A stretch of DNA of 64,000 bases from Pseudomonadota bacterium (GTDB lineage: Bacteria > Pseudomonadota > Alphaproteobacteria > Rhizobiales > Rhizobiaceae): assembly GCA_023399465.1 (NCBI GenBank), contig JAEWPB010000038.1:1-64000 (forward strand), read 5' to 3'. Numbering within the stretch: position 1 is the stretch's first letter; the number at the start of each line of letters is the position of its first letter. The notes below the pieces were generated by a model. That model saw nothing but the letters and a program-made list of their open reading frames with translations. It was not told where the DNA came from and ran no database searches. This document shows, one piece after another, positions 27,328-35,104 of this stretch. The position numbers were made by a program, and so were the translations under genes.

Positions 27328-28938
27328 TTATTCGGCCGCGTTCCGCGCGCCGGGAGCGGCATCGAGTACCTTGCCGTCAACGTGATCTTCGAACTTGGCG
27401 AAGTTCGCGATGAACATGTCGACCAGCTTCTTTGCCTGTGCGTCGTAGGCGGCACCGTCCGACCAGGTCGAACGCGGATCAAGGATGCTGCCGTCCACGC
27501 CTTCGACCGCGACCGGAACCGCGAAACCGAAATTGGCGTCCTGGCGGAAGTCGGCGTTCTTCAGCTCACCCGTGAGCGCAGCACTGAGCAGCGCGCGGGT
27601 GGCCTTGATCGGCATGCGGTGGCCGGTGCCGTAGGCGCCGCCGGTCCAGCCGGTGTTCACCAGCCAGCAATCGACGCCGTGTTCGCGGATCAGTTCCTTC
27701 AGCAGGTTGCCGTATTCAGCCGGGTGACGCGGCATGAACGGAGCGCCAAAGCAGGTCGAGAATGTCGCTTCGGGCTCGGTCACGCCCTTCTCCGTACCGG
27801 CAACCTTGGCGGTGTAGCCCGAGAGGAAGTGGTACATCGCCTGTTCCGGCGTCAACCGGGCGATCGGCGGCAGCACGGCGAAGGCATCGGCCGTCAGCAT
27901 GATGATCGTCTTCGGATGGCCGGCCATGCCGGTTTCCGAGGCATTCGGGATGAAATGCAGCGGATAGGCGCTACGGGTGTTCTCGGTCAGCGAGCCGTCG
28001 TTGAAATCCGGGACCCGGTTTTCATCGAGGACAACGTTTTCCAGCACCGTGCCGAAGCGACGGGTTGCGGCATAGATCTCCGGCTCTGCTTCCGCCGACA
28101 GGCGGATCGCCTTGGCATAGCAGCCGCCTTCGAAATTGAAGATGCCGGTCTTGCCCCAGCCATGCTCGTCATCGCCGATGAGCGTGCGTGCCGGATCGGC
28201 CGAAAGCGTGGTCTTGCCGGTGCCCGACAGACCGAAGAAGACGGCCGAATCGCCAGCCGGACCGACGTTCGCCGAGCAGTGCATCGGCATTACGCCCTTG
28301 GCCGGAAGCAGGTAGTTCAGGACGGTGAACACAGACTTCTTGTTTTCGCCGGCGTAGGAAGTGCCGCCAATCAGGATCAGGCCATTGGTCAGGTCGCAAG
28401 CGATCACGGTCTCGCTGCGGCAGCCATGGCGCTCGGGATCAGCGCGGAAGCTCGGCAGGTTGATGATCGTGAGCTTCTGCTGGAACGACGTCAGCGCCGA
28501 ACGCTCCGGACGGATCAGCAGGTTGCGGATGAACAGCGCATGCCAGGCAAGTTCCGTCACCATGCGAACGGGAAGCGCGTTCTCGGCATCGGCACCGCCG
28601 ATCAGATCCTGAACGAAGAGTTCCTTGTCCTTGGCATGAGCCAGCATGTCCTGACGCAGCACCTCGAAGTGCTCCGGCGACATCGGCTTGTTGTTGTCCC
28701 ACCAGATATGCGGTTCGGTGGAAGCGTCGCGGACGACGAACTTGTCCTTCGGCGAACGGCCGGTGTGCTGGCCGGTGCGGGCGCGCAGGGCGCCGTCGAT
28801 GGTCAGGTCCGCCTCACCGCGGCGAATCGCTTCCTCGTAAAGCTGAGGCTCGGAAAAGTTGTAGCGAATGCTCTTCGCTTCGCCCAGCCCAATGGCAGTC
28901 ACACCGTTTTTCGGGTTGTGAACTCCAAATTCCTCCAT
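27328..28938 (-). CDS. pckA: Phosphoenolpyruvate carboxykinase (ATP)
   Basis: ATP-dependent PEP carboxykinase converts oxaloacetate to phosphoenolpyruvate, the entry step of gluconeogenesis from dicarboxylates. It is 536 residues, the standard rhizobial size. The kinase-1a P-loop [11 protein letters not shown], the metal and oxaloacetate region [13 protein letters not shown], and the adenine-binding ENTRSAYPL region are visible. The ATG at 28938 is chosen because AAGGAAAA lies upstream and MEEFGVHNP is the family start. It is divergent from chvI across 343 bases. In Sinorhizobium, pckA control has been linked to ChvI-type regulation, which fits this placement. Confidence 0.97.
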   Translation of the reverse strand: MEEFGVHNPKNGVTAIGLGEAKSIRYNFSEPQLYEEAIRRGEADLTIDGALRARTGQHTGRSPKDKFVVRDASTEPHIWWDNNKPMSPEHFEVLRQDMLAHAKDKELFVQDLIGGADAENALPVRMVTELAWHALFIRNLLIRPERSALTSFQQKLTIINLPSFRADPERHGCRSETVIACDLTNGLILIGGTSYAGENKKSVFTVLNYLLPAKGVMPMHCSANVGPAGDSAVFFGLSGTGKTTLSADPARTLIGDDEHGWGKTGIFNFEGGCYAKAIRLSAEAEPEIYAATRRFGTVLENVVLDENRVPDFNDGSLTENTRSAYPLHFIPNASETGMAGHPKTIIMLTADAFAVLPPIARLTPEQAMYHFLSGYTAKVAGTEKGVTEPEATFSTCFGAPFMPRHPAEYGNLLKELIREHGVDCWLVNTGWTGGAYGTGHRMPIKATRALLSAALTGELKNADFRQDANFGFAVPVAVEGVDGSILDPRSTWSDGAAYDAQAKKLVDMFIANFAKFEDHVDGKVLDAAPGARNAAE

Positions 28939-29056
28939 GGTCACTTTTCCTTCGCTTGGGGGCCATAGCCGTTGAATTTTTCGGGAAAATAGGAGCCGGT
29001 TTTTAAAAACGCAATATACCAAAGAATGAAAAAACGAATAATATCATACAATTAAT

Positions 29057-29126
29057 CGATTTAAATTTTTTCCGATTACTTTAAATCGTTTGAACCGGGG
29101 AGTTGATTCACCTCCCGTGCTATACT
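29057..29126 (+). promoter_or_regulatory. Candidate chvI promoter and inverted repeat in the pckA-chvI gap
   Basis: The 343-base divergent region is AT-rich on the pckA side. An inverted repeat CGATTTAAA / TTTAAATCG (29057-29065 and 29080-29088, 14-base spacer) lies upstream of an extended -10 box TGC-TATACT (29118-29126) pointing toward chvI. A GGGAG / CTCCC repeat at about 29097-29115 lies between them. No good -35 at 17-base spacing is present, consistent with an extended -10 or an activator. The rest of the gap shows nothing else. Confidence 0.4.
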
Positions 29127-29281
29127 CCCCCCGTACTTGGCGGAGATACCGGGGGACCCACTCTTTATCTTTGCCACAATTTGTTCCACCTTTATCCTCA
29201 GAAAGCGCATCGGCGGCGACGCCGGACCTGGAGGAACCTGTTTCCGGGAGATGCCAACTGATGACGATGGAGACGAACAGC

Positions 29282-30004
29282 ATGGTGACAATCGCGCTCG
29301 TGGATGACGATCGTAATATCCTTACCTCCGTTTCGATTGCTCTGGAGGCTGAAGGATATAAGGTCGAGACATACACTGATGGCGCCTCGGCGCTTGACGG
29401 TTTGCTCGCACGTCCGCCCCAGCTCGCGATCTTCGATATAAAGATGCCGCGCATGGATGGCATGGAGCTCCTGCGGCGGCTTCGCCAGAAGTCCGATCTC
29501 CCGGTGATCTTCCTCACGTCCAAGGACGAAGAGATCGATGAACTTTTCGGCCTCAAGATGGGCGCCGACGACTTCATCACCAAGCCGTTTTCTCAGCGCC
29601 TGCTGGTCGAACGGGTCAAGGCCGTTCTCCGCCGGGCCGCCAGCCGCGAGGCCGCCGCCGCCGGCACCGCCCCCAAGCCGGGCGTCGTGCAACAGGCCCG
29701 CTCGCTCGAGCGGGGCCAGCTGGTCATGGACCAGGAACGCCATACCTGCACCTGGAAGGGCGAGCCGGTGACGCTGACCGTCACCGAATTCCTGATCCTG
29801 CACTCGCTGGCGCAGCGCCCCGGCGTGGTCAAGAGCCGCGACGCGCTGATGGACGCCGCATATGACGAGCAGGTCTATGTTGACGACCGCACCATCGATA
29901 GCCATATCAAGCGCCTGCGCAAGAAGTTCAAAATGGTCGACCCCGACTTCGACATGATTGAAACACTCTACGGAGTCGGATACCGGTTCCGCGAAGCGGC
30001 CTGA
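29282..30004 (+). CDS. chvI: Response regulator ChvI
   Basis: OmpR-type response regulator of the ChvG/ChvI (ExoS/ChvI) system, 240 residues. The receiver has DDD at 8-10, phospho-acceptor D52, and T and K near 80 and 102 ([12 protein letters not shown]). The winged-helix DNA-binding domain covers about 140-238 ([41 protein letters not shown]). I chose 29282 because it gives the family length and puts the phospho-site at D52; ATG codons at 29261 and 29267 are alternatives. In rhizobia it governs exopolysaccharide, motility, acid and envelope stress responses and symbiosis or virulence genes. Confidence 0.95.
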   Translation: MVTIALVDDDRNILTSVSIALEAEGYKVETYTDGASALDGLLARPPQLAIFDIKMPRMDGMELLRRLRQKSDLPVIFLTSKDEEIDELFGLKMGADDFITKPFSQRLLVERVKAVLRRAASREAAAAGTAPKPGVVQQARSLERGQLVMDQERHTCTWKGEPVTLTVTEFLILHSLAQRPGVVKSRDALMDAAYDEQVYVDDRTIDSHIKRLRKKFKMVDPDFDMIETLYGVGYRFREAA

Positions 30005-30130
30005 ATGGCTATGACGCCAGTTCCGGCCGGTTTCTCCGCATATCCGGCGGGAGCGTGTCGACAAAGACCGGCACTCACAGAAAGATGCAGGCGGAATGGC
30101 CAGTTCCGTCATTGCGAAAGGGCGTAGGAC

Positions 30131-31921
30131 TTGGCAACGCTGCCACTGGAAAAGGACATGGACGAGGCGGATGGCCCGATCGGCCGCCGCGGCGCGCGCC
30201 GCTTGTGGTCGCGGCCGTTCACCCTCATTCGCCGGCTCTTCGGCAATGCCGTGTTTTCCAGCCTCACCCGCCGGATCCTGTTCTTCAATCTCGCCGCGCT
30301 GGTGGTTCTGGTCGGCGGCATTCTCTATCTCAACCAGTTCCGCGAGGGCCTCATCGACGCGCGCGTCGAAAGCCTTCTGACCCAGGGCGAGATCATCGCC
30401 GGGGCAATATCCGCATCCGCTTCGGTCGACACCAACTCGATCACCATCGATCCGGAAAAGCTGCTGGAGTTGCAGGCGGGACAGAGCATCACGCCGATCC
30501 CCAACGACGAGGATCTCGAATTCCCGATCGATCCCGAGCGTGTCGCGCCGGTGTTGCGCCGGCTGATTTCGCCGACCCGCACGCGCGCCCGCATCTTCGA
30601 CGCCGATGCCAACCTGCTGCTGGATTCCCGCCATCTCTATTCGCGCGGCCAGGTCCTGCGTTTCGACCTGCCGCCGATCGAGACCGAGAGCGGCGAGATC
30701 GCCGGCTGGCTCACCAGCTGGTTCAACAAGATACTGCAGCCCGGCAACCTGCCGGTCTACAAGGAAGCGCCCGGGGGCGACGGCTCGATCTATCCCGAGG
30801 TGATGAACGCGCTCACCGGCGTGCGTGGCGCCGTCGTCCGCGTAACCGACAACGGCGAGCAGATCATCTCGGTCGCCGTGCCCGTCCAGCGTTTCCGCGC
30901 CGTGCTCGGCGTGCTGCTTCTGTCGACCCAGGCCGGCGACATCGACAAGATCGTGCATGCCGAGCGGCTTGCGATCATGCGGGTGTTCGGCGTTGCCGCC
31001 CTGGTCAACGTGGTCATGGCATTGCTTCTGTCATCGACCATCGCCAATCCGTTGCGCCGTCTTGCCGCTGCGGCCATCCGTGTCCGGCGCGGCTCGAAGG
31101 AGCGCGAGGAAATCCCTGACTTCTCGTCCCGCCAGGACGAGATCGGCAACCTGTCGGTGGCGTTGCGCGAGATGACGACGGCGCTCTACGACCGCATCGA
31201 CGCGATCGAGAGCTTCGCCGCCGACGTCAGCCACGAACTGAAGAACCCGCTGACCTCGCTTCGCAGCGCCGTCGAAACGCTGCCGCTTGCCCGCACCGAC
31301 GAATCAAAGAAGCGATTGATGGACGTGATCCAGCACGACGTCCGTCGCCTCGACCGTCTGATCAGCGATATTTCCGACGCCTCGCGCCTGGATGCGGAAC
31401 TGGCGCGCGTCGATGCCAAGTCGCTGGATCTTGAGAATCTGCTCGGCGACCTGGTCGAAGTTTCCCGCCAGATCAGCAGCACGAAGAAGCCGGTGCAGAT
31501 CGATTTCGTCGTCGACCGCAAGCCGGGAAGCAAGGCCAAGTTCCGGGTGCTCGGCCACGATCTTCGCATCGGCCAGGTCGTCACCAATCTCATCGAGAAC
31601 GCCCGCTCCTTCGTTCCCGCCGAAAACGGCCGGATCGTCGTGCGGCTGTCGCGCTCGCGTACCCGCTGCATCGTACAGGTAGAAGACAACGGCCCCGGCA
31701 TCCAGGCCGAAGACATCGACCGGATCTTCGAGCGGTTCTACACTGACCGTCCCGACAGCGAGGGCTTTGGCCAGAATTCCGGTCTCGGCCTGTCGATCAG
31801 CCGGCAGATAGCCGAAGCGCATAACGGTACCCTCAAGGCCGAGAATATCGTCGATCCCGAAACCGGCAAACTGCTTGGCGCCCGCTTCACCTTGAGCCTT
31901 CCCGCGGACACCAGCCAATGA
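30131..31921 (+). CDS. chvG: Sensor histidine kinase ChvG (ExoS)
   Basis: Membrane sensor kinase paired with ChvI, 596 residues from a TTG at 30131 (AAAGGG about 9 bases upstream); an ATG at 30158 is an alternative. A transmembrane helix near 50-72 and another near 280-300 bracket a periplasmic sensor domain of about 210 residues. A HAMP region, the H-box DVSHELKNPLTSL with H368, and the ATPase motifs NLIENARSF, DNGPGI and GLGLSISRQI follow. In rhizobia and Agrobacterium it responds to acidity and cell-envelope state and is held inactive by periplasmic ExoR; exoR is not in this window. Its stop overlaps the hprK start by four bases. Confidence 0.94.
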   Translation: MATLPLEKDMDEADGPIGRRGARRLWSRPFTLIRRLFGNAVFSSLTRRILFFNLAALVVLVGGILYLNQFREGLIDARVESLLTQGEIIAGAISASASVDTNSITIDPEKLLELQAGQSITPIPNDEDLEFPIDPERVAPVLRRLISPTRTRARIFDADANLLLDSRHLYSRGQVLRFDLPPIETESGEIAGWLTSWFNKILQPGNLPVYKEAPGGDGSIYPEVMNALTGVRGAVVRVTDNGEQIISVAVPVQRFRAVLGVLLLSTQAGDIDKIVHAERLAIMRVFGVAALVNVVMALLLSSTIANPLRRLAAAAIRVRRGSKEREEIPDFSSRQDEIGNLSVALREMTTALYDRIDAIESFAADVSHELKNPLTSLRSAVETLPLARTDESKKRLMDVIQHDVRRLDRLISDISDASRLDAELARVDAKSLDLENLLGDLVEVSRQISSTKKPVQIDFVVDRKPGSKAKFRVLGHDLRIGQVVTNLIENARSFVPAENGRIVVRLSRSRTRCIVQVEDNGPGIQAEDIDRIFERFYTDRPDSEGFGQNSGLGLSISRQIAEAHNGTLKAENIVDPETGKLLGARFTLSLPADTSQ

Positions 31922-32370
31922 CCGCGGATGCCGGCAACGTCCATGCGACTGCGATCGTTGTCGGCACCACCGGATTGTTGTTCGTCGGCCCTTCCGGCTG
32001 CGGCAAGTCGGCTCTGGCGCTCGCCTGCCTCGCTTCCGCCCGTCGTTCTGGACAATTTTCTGCGCTCGTCGGCGATGACCAGGTTTTTGTCGCCCTGCAC
32101 AACGGCAGGGTGGTCGCCCGCCGCCCGGAGACGATCGCCGGCCTGATTGAAATCCGCGGCGCCGGCATCGCCGCCGTCGACAGTCTTTCGGCGGCAGTGA
32201 TGCACCACGCGGTTCGCCCCGTCGATCTGGCGACCGCTGACCGGCTGCCGGCGGAACACGAGCAATACCAGGTGGTTGACGGCGCCTGCCTGCCGCTTGT
32301 CCGCCTGCCTGCGACGAGCCCGGATCCGCTCGCCGCACTCGCCGCCTTAATCCCGGCGCTACGCTTTTGA
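31918..32370 (+). CDS. hprK: HPr kinase/phosphorylase, short alphaproteobacterial form
   Basis: 150-residue HprK that lacks the N-terminal domain of Gram-positive enzymes and keeps only the catalytic core, as is typical in alphaproteobacteria. The Walker A loop VGPSGCGKSALAL has K30. The HPrK signature region PETIAGLIEIRGAGI is conserved. It phosphorylates HPr on serine (S48 of the HPr gene below), linking carbon status to regulation. The ATGA overlap with chvG suggests translational coupling of the two-component and PTS systems. Confidence 0.92.
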   Translation: MTADAGNVHATAIVVGTTGLLFVGPSGCGKSALALACLASARRSGQFSALVGDDQVFVALHNGRVVARRPETIAGLIEIRGAGIAAVDSLSAAVMHHAVRPVDLATADRLPAEHEQYQVVDGACLPLVRLPATSPDPLAALAALIPALRF

Positions 32371-32611
32371 AACACCCGTTCGCCACCGCACCGCAGTTGA
32401 GTGAGCGCTCTCTGATATATCGATCTATGACGGGCGGTTTCCCGGAAAAACCGGCCGAATCCGGCTCTCCTGCGGCCTCTCGGGTGCGATTTCGCACATT
32501 TTATCCTTGAACTTCATCTTTTCATCGCCAAGATGAACCGCACCGATGGACGGGCATGCTGCATTGCGGTATCTGGCCGTCCGTTTGCATGTGCGATGGG
32601 AGCAGTAAAAC

Positions 32612-33013
32612 ATGATCGGACTTGTGCTTGTCACTCACGGCAAGCTGGCTGAAGAGTTTCGTCATGCGGTGGAGCATGTCGTTGGTCCGCAAAAGTTCAT
32701 CGAAACCGTGTCGATCGGGCCTGAAGATGACATGGATCAGCGGCGCCAGGATATCCTCGATGCCGTCGCCCGCGCCGAGGACGGCCACGGGGTCATCATC
32801 CTCACCGACATGTTCGGCGGCACCCCGTCGAACCTTGCCATCTCGGTGATGAAGAGCGGCACGATCGATGTGATCGCCGGCGTCAACCTGCCGATGCTGA
32901 TCAAGCTCGCCGGCGTGCGCGGCGAGAACAACATGGAAAAGGCCCTCGCCGAGGCTTCCGAAGCGGGGCGTAAATATATCAATGTCGCAAGCCGCGTCCT
33001 CAGCGGCAAATAA
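32612..33013 (+). CDS. manX: PTS EIIA component, mannose family (ManX)
   Basis: 133-residue EIIA of the mannose type. H9 in GLVLVTHGKLAEEF is the phosphorylation site, and the ILTDMFGGTPSNLAIS segment is typical. No EIIB, EIIC or EIID sugar-transport partners are encoded here, so this is a regulatory PTS protein rather than a transporter. It takes phosphate from HPr, encoded 20 bases downstream. In Sinorhizobium the HprK-HPr-ManX set affects carbon-source hierarchy. The 241-base gap after hprK suggests its own promoter. Confidence 0.92.
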   Translation: MIGLVLVTHGKLAEEFRHAVEHVVGPQKFIETVSIGPEDDMDQRRQDILDAVARAEDGHGVIILTDMFGGTPSNLAISVMKSGTIDVIAGVNLPMLIKLAGVRGENNMEKALAEASEAGRKYINVASRVLSGK

Positions 33014-33033
33014 TGGGAACATAAACTCCGGCC

Positions 33034-33309
33034 ATGACGTCGCTCTCGCGGGAACTGCTCATCATCAACAAGCGCGGCCTGCATGCGCGCGCCTCGGCGA
33101 AATTCGTCCAGACGGTCGAGTCCTTCAACGCTACCATTTCCGTGTCCAAGGACGGCACCACGGTCGGCGGCAACTCGATCATGGGACTGATGATGCTGGC
33201 GGCAAGCCCCGGCTGCTCGGTGCTGGTCACCGCAAGCGGCGCCGAGGCCGAACCGGCCCTCGATGCCCTGGAAAAGCTGGTAGCCGACCGCTTCGGCGAA
33301 GAAATGTAA
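33034..33309 (+). CDS. ptsH: Phosphocarrier protein HPr
   Basis: 91-residue HPr. The catalytic histidine H17 lies in NKRGLHARASAKF, and S48 in GGNSIMGLMML is the site for HprK. It passes phosphate from enzyme I (not in this window) to ManX. It is the last gene of the chvI-chvG-hprK-manX-hpr string. The Shine-Dalgarno is weak, so coupling with manX is possible. Confidence 0.94.
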   Translation: MTSLSRELLIINKRGLHARASAKFVQTVESFNATISVSKDGTTVGGNSIMGLMMLAASPGCSVLVTASGAEAEPALDALEKLVADRFGEEM

Positions 33310-33329
33310 CAATCCAGCTCGGCAAATCG

Positions 33330-33357
33330 ACATAAAGATATAAAGACCTCTTTATGT
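33330..33357. promoter_or_regulatory. Operator-like palindrome upstream of ahcY
   Basis: ATAAAGA-CC-TCTTTAT (33340-33355) is a perfect 16-bp palindrome. A second ATAAAGA copy just to the left (33332-33338) also gives ACATAAAGA / TCTTTATGT 9-base arms over the whole 33330-33357 span. The site lies about 140 bases before ahcY. The pattern fits a dimeric repressor of the ArsR type proposed for S-adenosylhomocysteine control in proteobacteria; that link is inference. The stem is too AT-rich to be a good terminator for the HPr operon. Confidence 0.5.
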
Positions 33358-33497
33358 GCTTATTGCCAGAATGACCGAAGCCTGCTAAACGCGATGCAGT
33401 ATCCGCAAAGCGTCACGCGGAGTTTCGTGCATCTTTTGCTTTGGCCTTTCCCTCCATAGCGGGAATGAAAGATGCGTTCATTCAGCTGGAGAGTTTC

Positions 33498-34898
33498 ATG
33501 AGCACAGAGAAGGACTACATTGTCGCCGACATCGGCCTCGCCGATTTCGGACGCAAGGAAATTTCCATCGCCGAGACCGAAATGCCCGGCCTGATGGCCT
33601 GCCGCGCCGAATTCGGCGACAAGCAGCCGCTCAAGGGCGCGCGCATCACCGGCTCCCTGCATATGACGATCCAGACCGCCGTGCTGATCGAGACGCTGGT
33701 GGCTCTCGGCGCGGAAGTGCGCTGGGCATCCTGCAACATCTTCTCGACCCAGGACCACGCTGCCGCAGCCATCGCTGCAGCCGGCATCCCGGTCTTTGCG
33801 ATCAAGGGCGAGACGCTCGAGGACTACTGGACCTACACCGACCGGATCTTCCAGTGGACCGATGGTGGCCTGTCCAACATGATCCTCGATGACGGCGGCG
33901 ATGCCACCATGTACATCCTGCTCGGCGCCCGCGCCGAAGCCGGCGAGGACGTGCTGTCGAACCCGGGTTCCGAGGAAGAAGAGATCCTCTTCGCCCAGAT
34001 CAAGAAGCGCCTCAAGGCTTCGCCCGGCTTCTTCACCAAGCAGCGCGACGCGATCAAGGGCGTGACCGAAGAAACCACCACCGGCGTTCACCGCCTCTAC
34101 CAGCTCAGCGAAAAGGGCCTGCTGCCCTTCCCCGCGATCAACGTGAACGACAGCGTTACCAAGTCGAAGTTCGACAACAAGTACGGCTGCAAGGAATCGC
34201 TGGTCGACGGCATCCGCCGCGGCACTGACGTGATGATGGCCGGCAAGGTCGCCGTCGTCTGCGGCTATGGCGACGTCGGCAAGGGCTCGGCTGCCTCGCT
34301 GCGCGGCGCCGGCGCCCGCGTCAAGGTCACGGAAATCGACCCGATCTGCGCCCTGCAGGCGGCAATGGACGGCTTCGAAGTCGTTCGTCTCGAAGACGTG
34401 GTCGGCTCGGCTGACATCTTCATCACCACGACGGGCAACAAGGACGTCATCCGCATCGAGCATATGCGCGAGATGAAGGACATGGCGATCGTCGGCAACA
34501 TCGGTCACTTCGACAACGAGATCCAGGTCTCGGCGCTGCGCAACATGAAGTGGACCAACATCAAGCCGCAGGTCGACATGATCGAACTGCCAAAGGGCAA
34601 CCGCATCATCCTGCTGTCGGAAGGCCGCCTGCTCAACCTCGGCAACGCCACCGGCCATCCGTCCTTCGTTATGTCGGCATCCTTCACCAACCAGGTGCTG
34701 GGCCAGATCGAGCTGTTCAACAACACCGGCGGCTACGGCAACGAAGTCTACGTGTTGCCGAAGCACCTCGACGAGAAGGTCGCCCGTCTGCATCTTGAAA
34801 AGCTCGGCGTAAAGCTCACCGAACTTTCCGGCGAGCAGGCCGCCTATATCGGCGTCAGCACCACCGGTCCGTTCAAGCCCGAACACTACAGATATTGA
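33498..34898 (+). CDS. ahcY: Adenosylhomocysteinase
   Basis: S-adenosylhomocysteine hydrolase splits SAH into adenosine and homocysteine, keeping the methylation cycle running. It is 466 residues, full length. The NAD-binding loop [15 protein letters not shown], the substrate region [11 protein letters not shown] and the C-terminal KPEHYRY end are diagnostic. The ATG at 33498 follows GGAGAG; a start at 33441 would add 19 non-family residues. It has its own upstream operator-like palindrome and a very strong terminator, so it is probably a single-gene unit. No SAH riboswitch was recognised. Confidence 0.97.
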   Translation: MSTEKDYIVADIGLADFGRKEISIAETEMPGLMACRAEFGDKQPLKGARITGSLHMTIQTAVLIETLVALGAEVRWASCNIFSTQDHAAAAIAAAGIPVFAIKGETLEDYWTYTDRIFQWTDGGLSNMILDDGGDATMYILLGARAEAGEDVLSNPGSEEEEILFAQIKKRLKASPGFFTKQRDAIKGVTEETTTGVHRLYQLSEKGLLPFPAINVNDSVTKSKFDNKYGCKESLVDGIRRGTDVMMAGKVAVVCGYGDVGKGSAASLRGAGARVKVTEIDPICALQAAMDGFEVVRLEDVVGSADIFITTTGNKDVIRIEHMREMKDMAIVGNIGHFDNEIQVSALRNMKWTNIKPQVDMIELPKGNRIILLSEGRLLNLGNATGHPSFVMSASFTNQVLGQIELFNNTGGYGNEVYVLPKHLDEKVARLHLEKLGVKLTELSGEQAAYIGVSTTGPFKPEHYRY

Positions 34899-34925
34899 TC
34901 GACGGATCAGTATCCACAAGATATG

Positions 34926-34964
34926 GACATCGCGGCGCTTGACAAGCGCCGCGATGTCTTTTTT
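34926..34964 (+). terminator. Intrinsic terminator of ahcY
   Basis: A perfect 15-bp stem (34926-34940 with 34944-34958) across a 3-base GAC loop is followed by TTTTTT. It lies 27 bases after the ahcY stop. This is the strongest terminator in the window. Confidence 0.95.
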
Positions 34965-35104
34965 GGGCAGGTCCCTTCCCGCTAATTCCCGAAAACAGTA
35001 TTGTTTTAACACGTGATTCGCGATTTTGCCGGTTCGCCGGAGGATTCGCGGAAATGGGGATGTCTTGTCGATCATGCGGCACATAGGACGGAGACATACC
35101 GGGG

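Noticed and set aside
29198..30958. 586-codon open frame antisense to chvI and chvG
   Set aside because: It crosses two well-supported genes and their gap and has no motif of its own.
33330..33357. The ATAAAGA/TCTTTAT repeat as a terminator of the HPr operon
   Set aside because: The stem is almost all A-T and no U-tract follows; its position before ahcY fits an operator better.
33358..33497. SAH or SAM riboswitch in the ahcY leader
   Set aside because: I could not draw the conserved pseudoknot or stems of known SAH or SAM-II riboswitches in the leader; a covariance-model search would be needed to exclude it.
35007..35020. AACACGTGATTC as another parS-like site
   Set aside because: The left half (TTTTAACACGTG) does not match the TTTCACGTGAA core shared by the other four sites.
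33360..35084. 574-codon open frame antisense to ahcY
   Set aside because: Shadow of a highly expressed, codon-biased gene; it also reads through the ahcY terminator.
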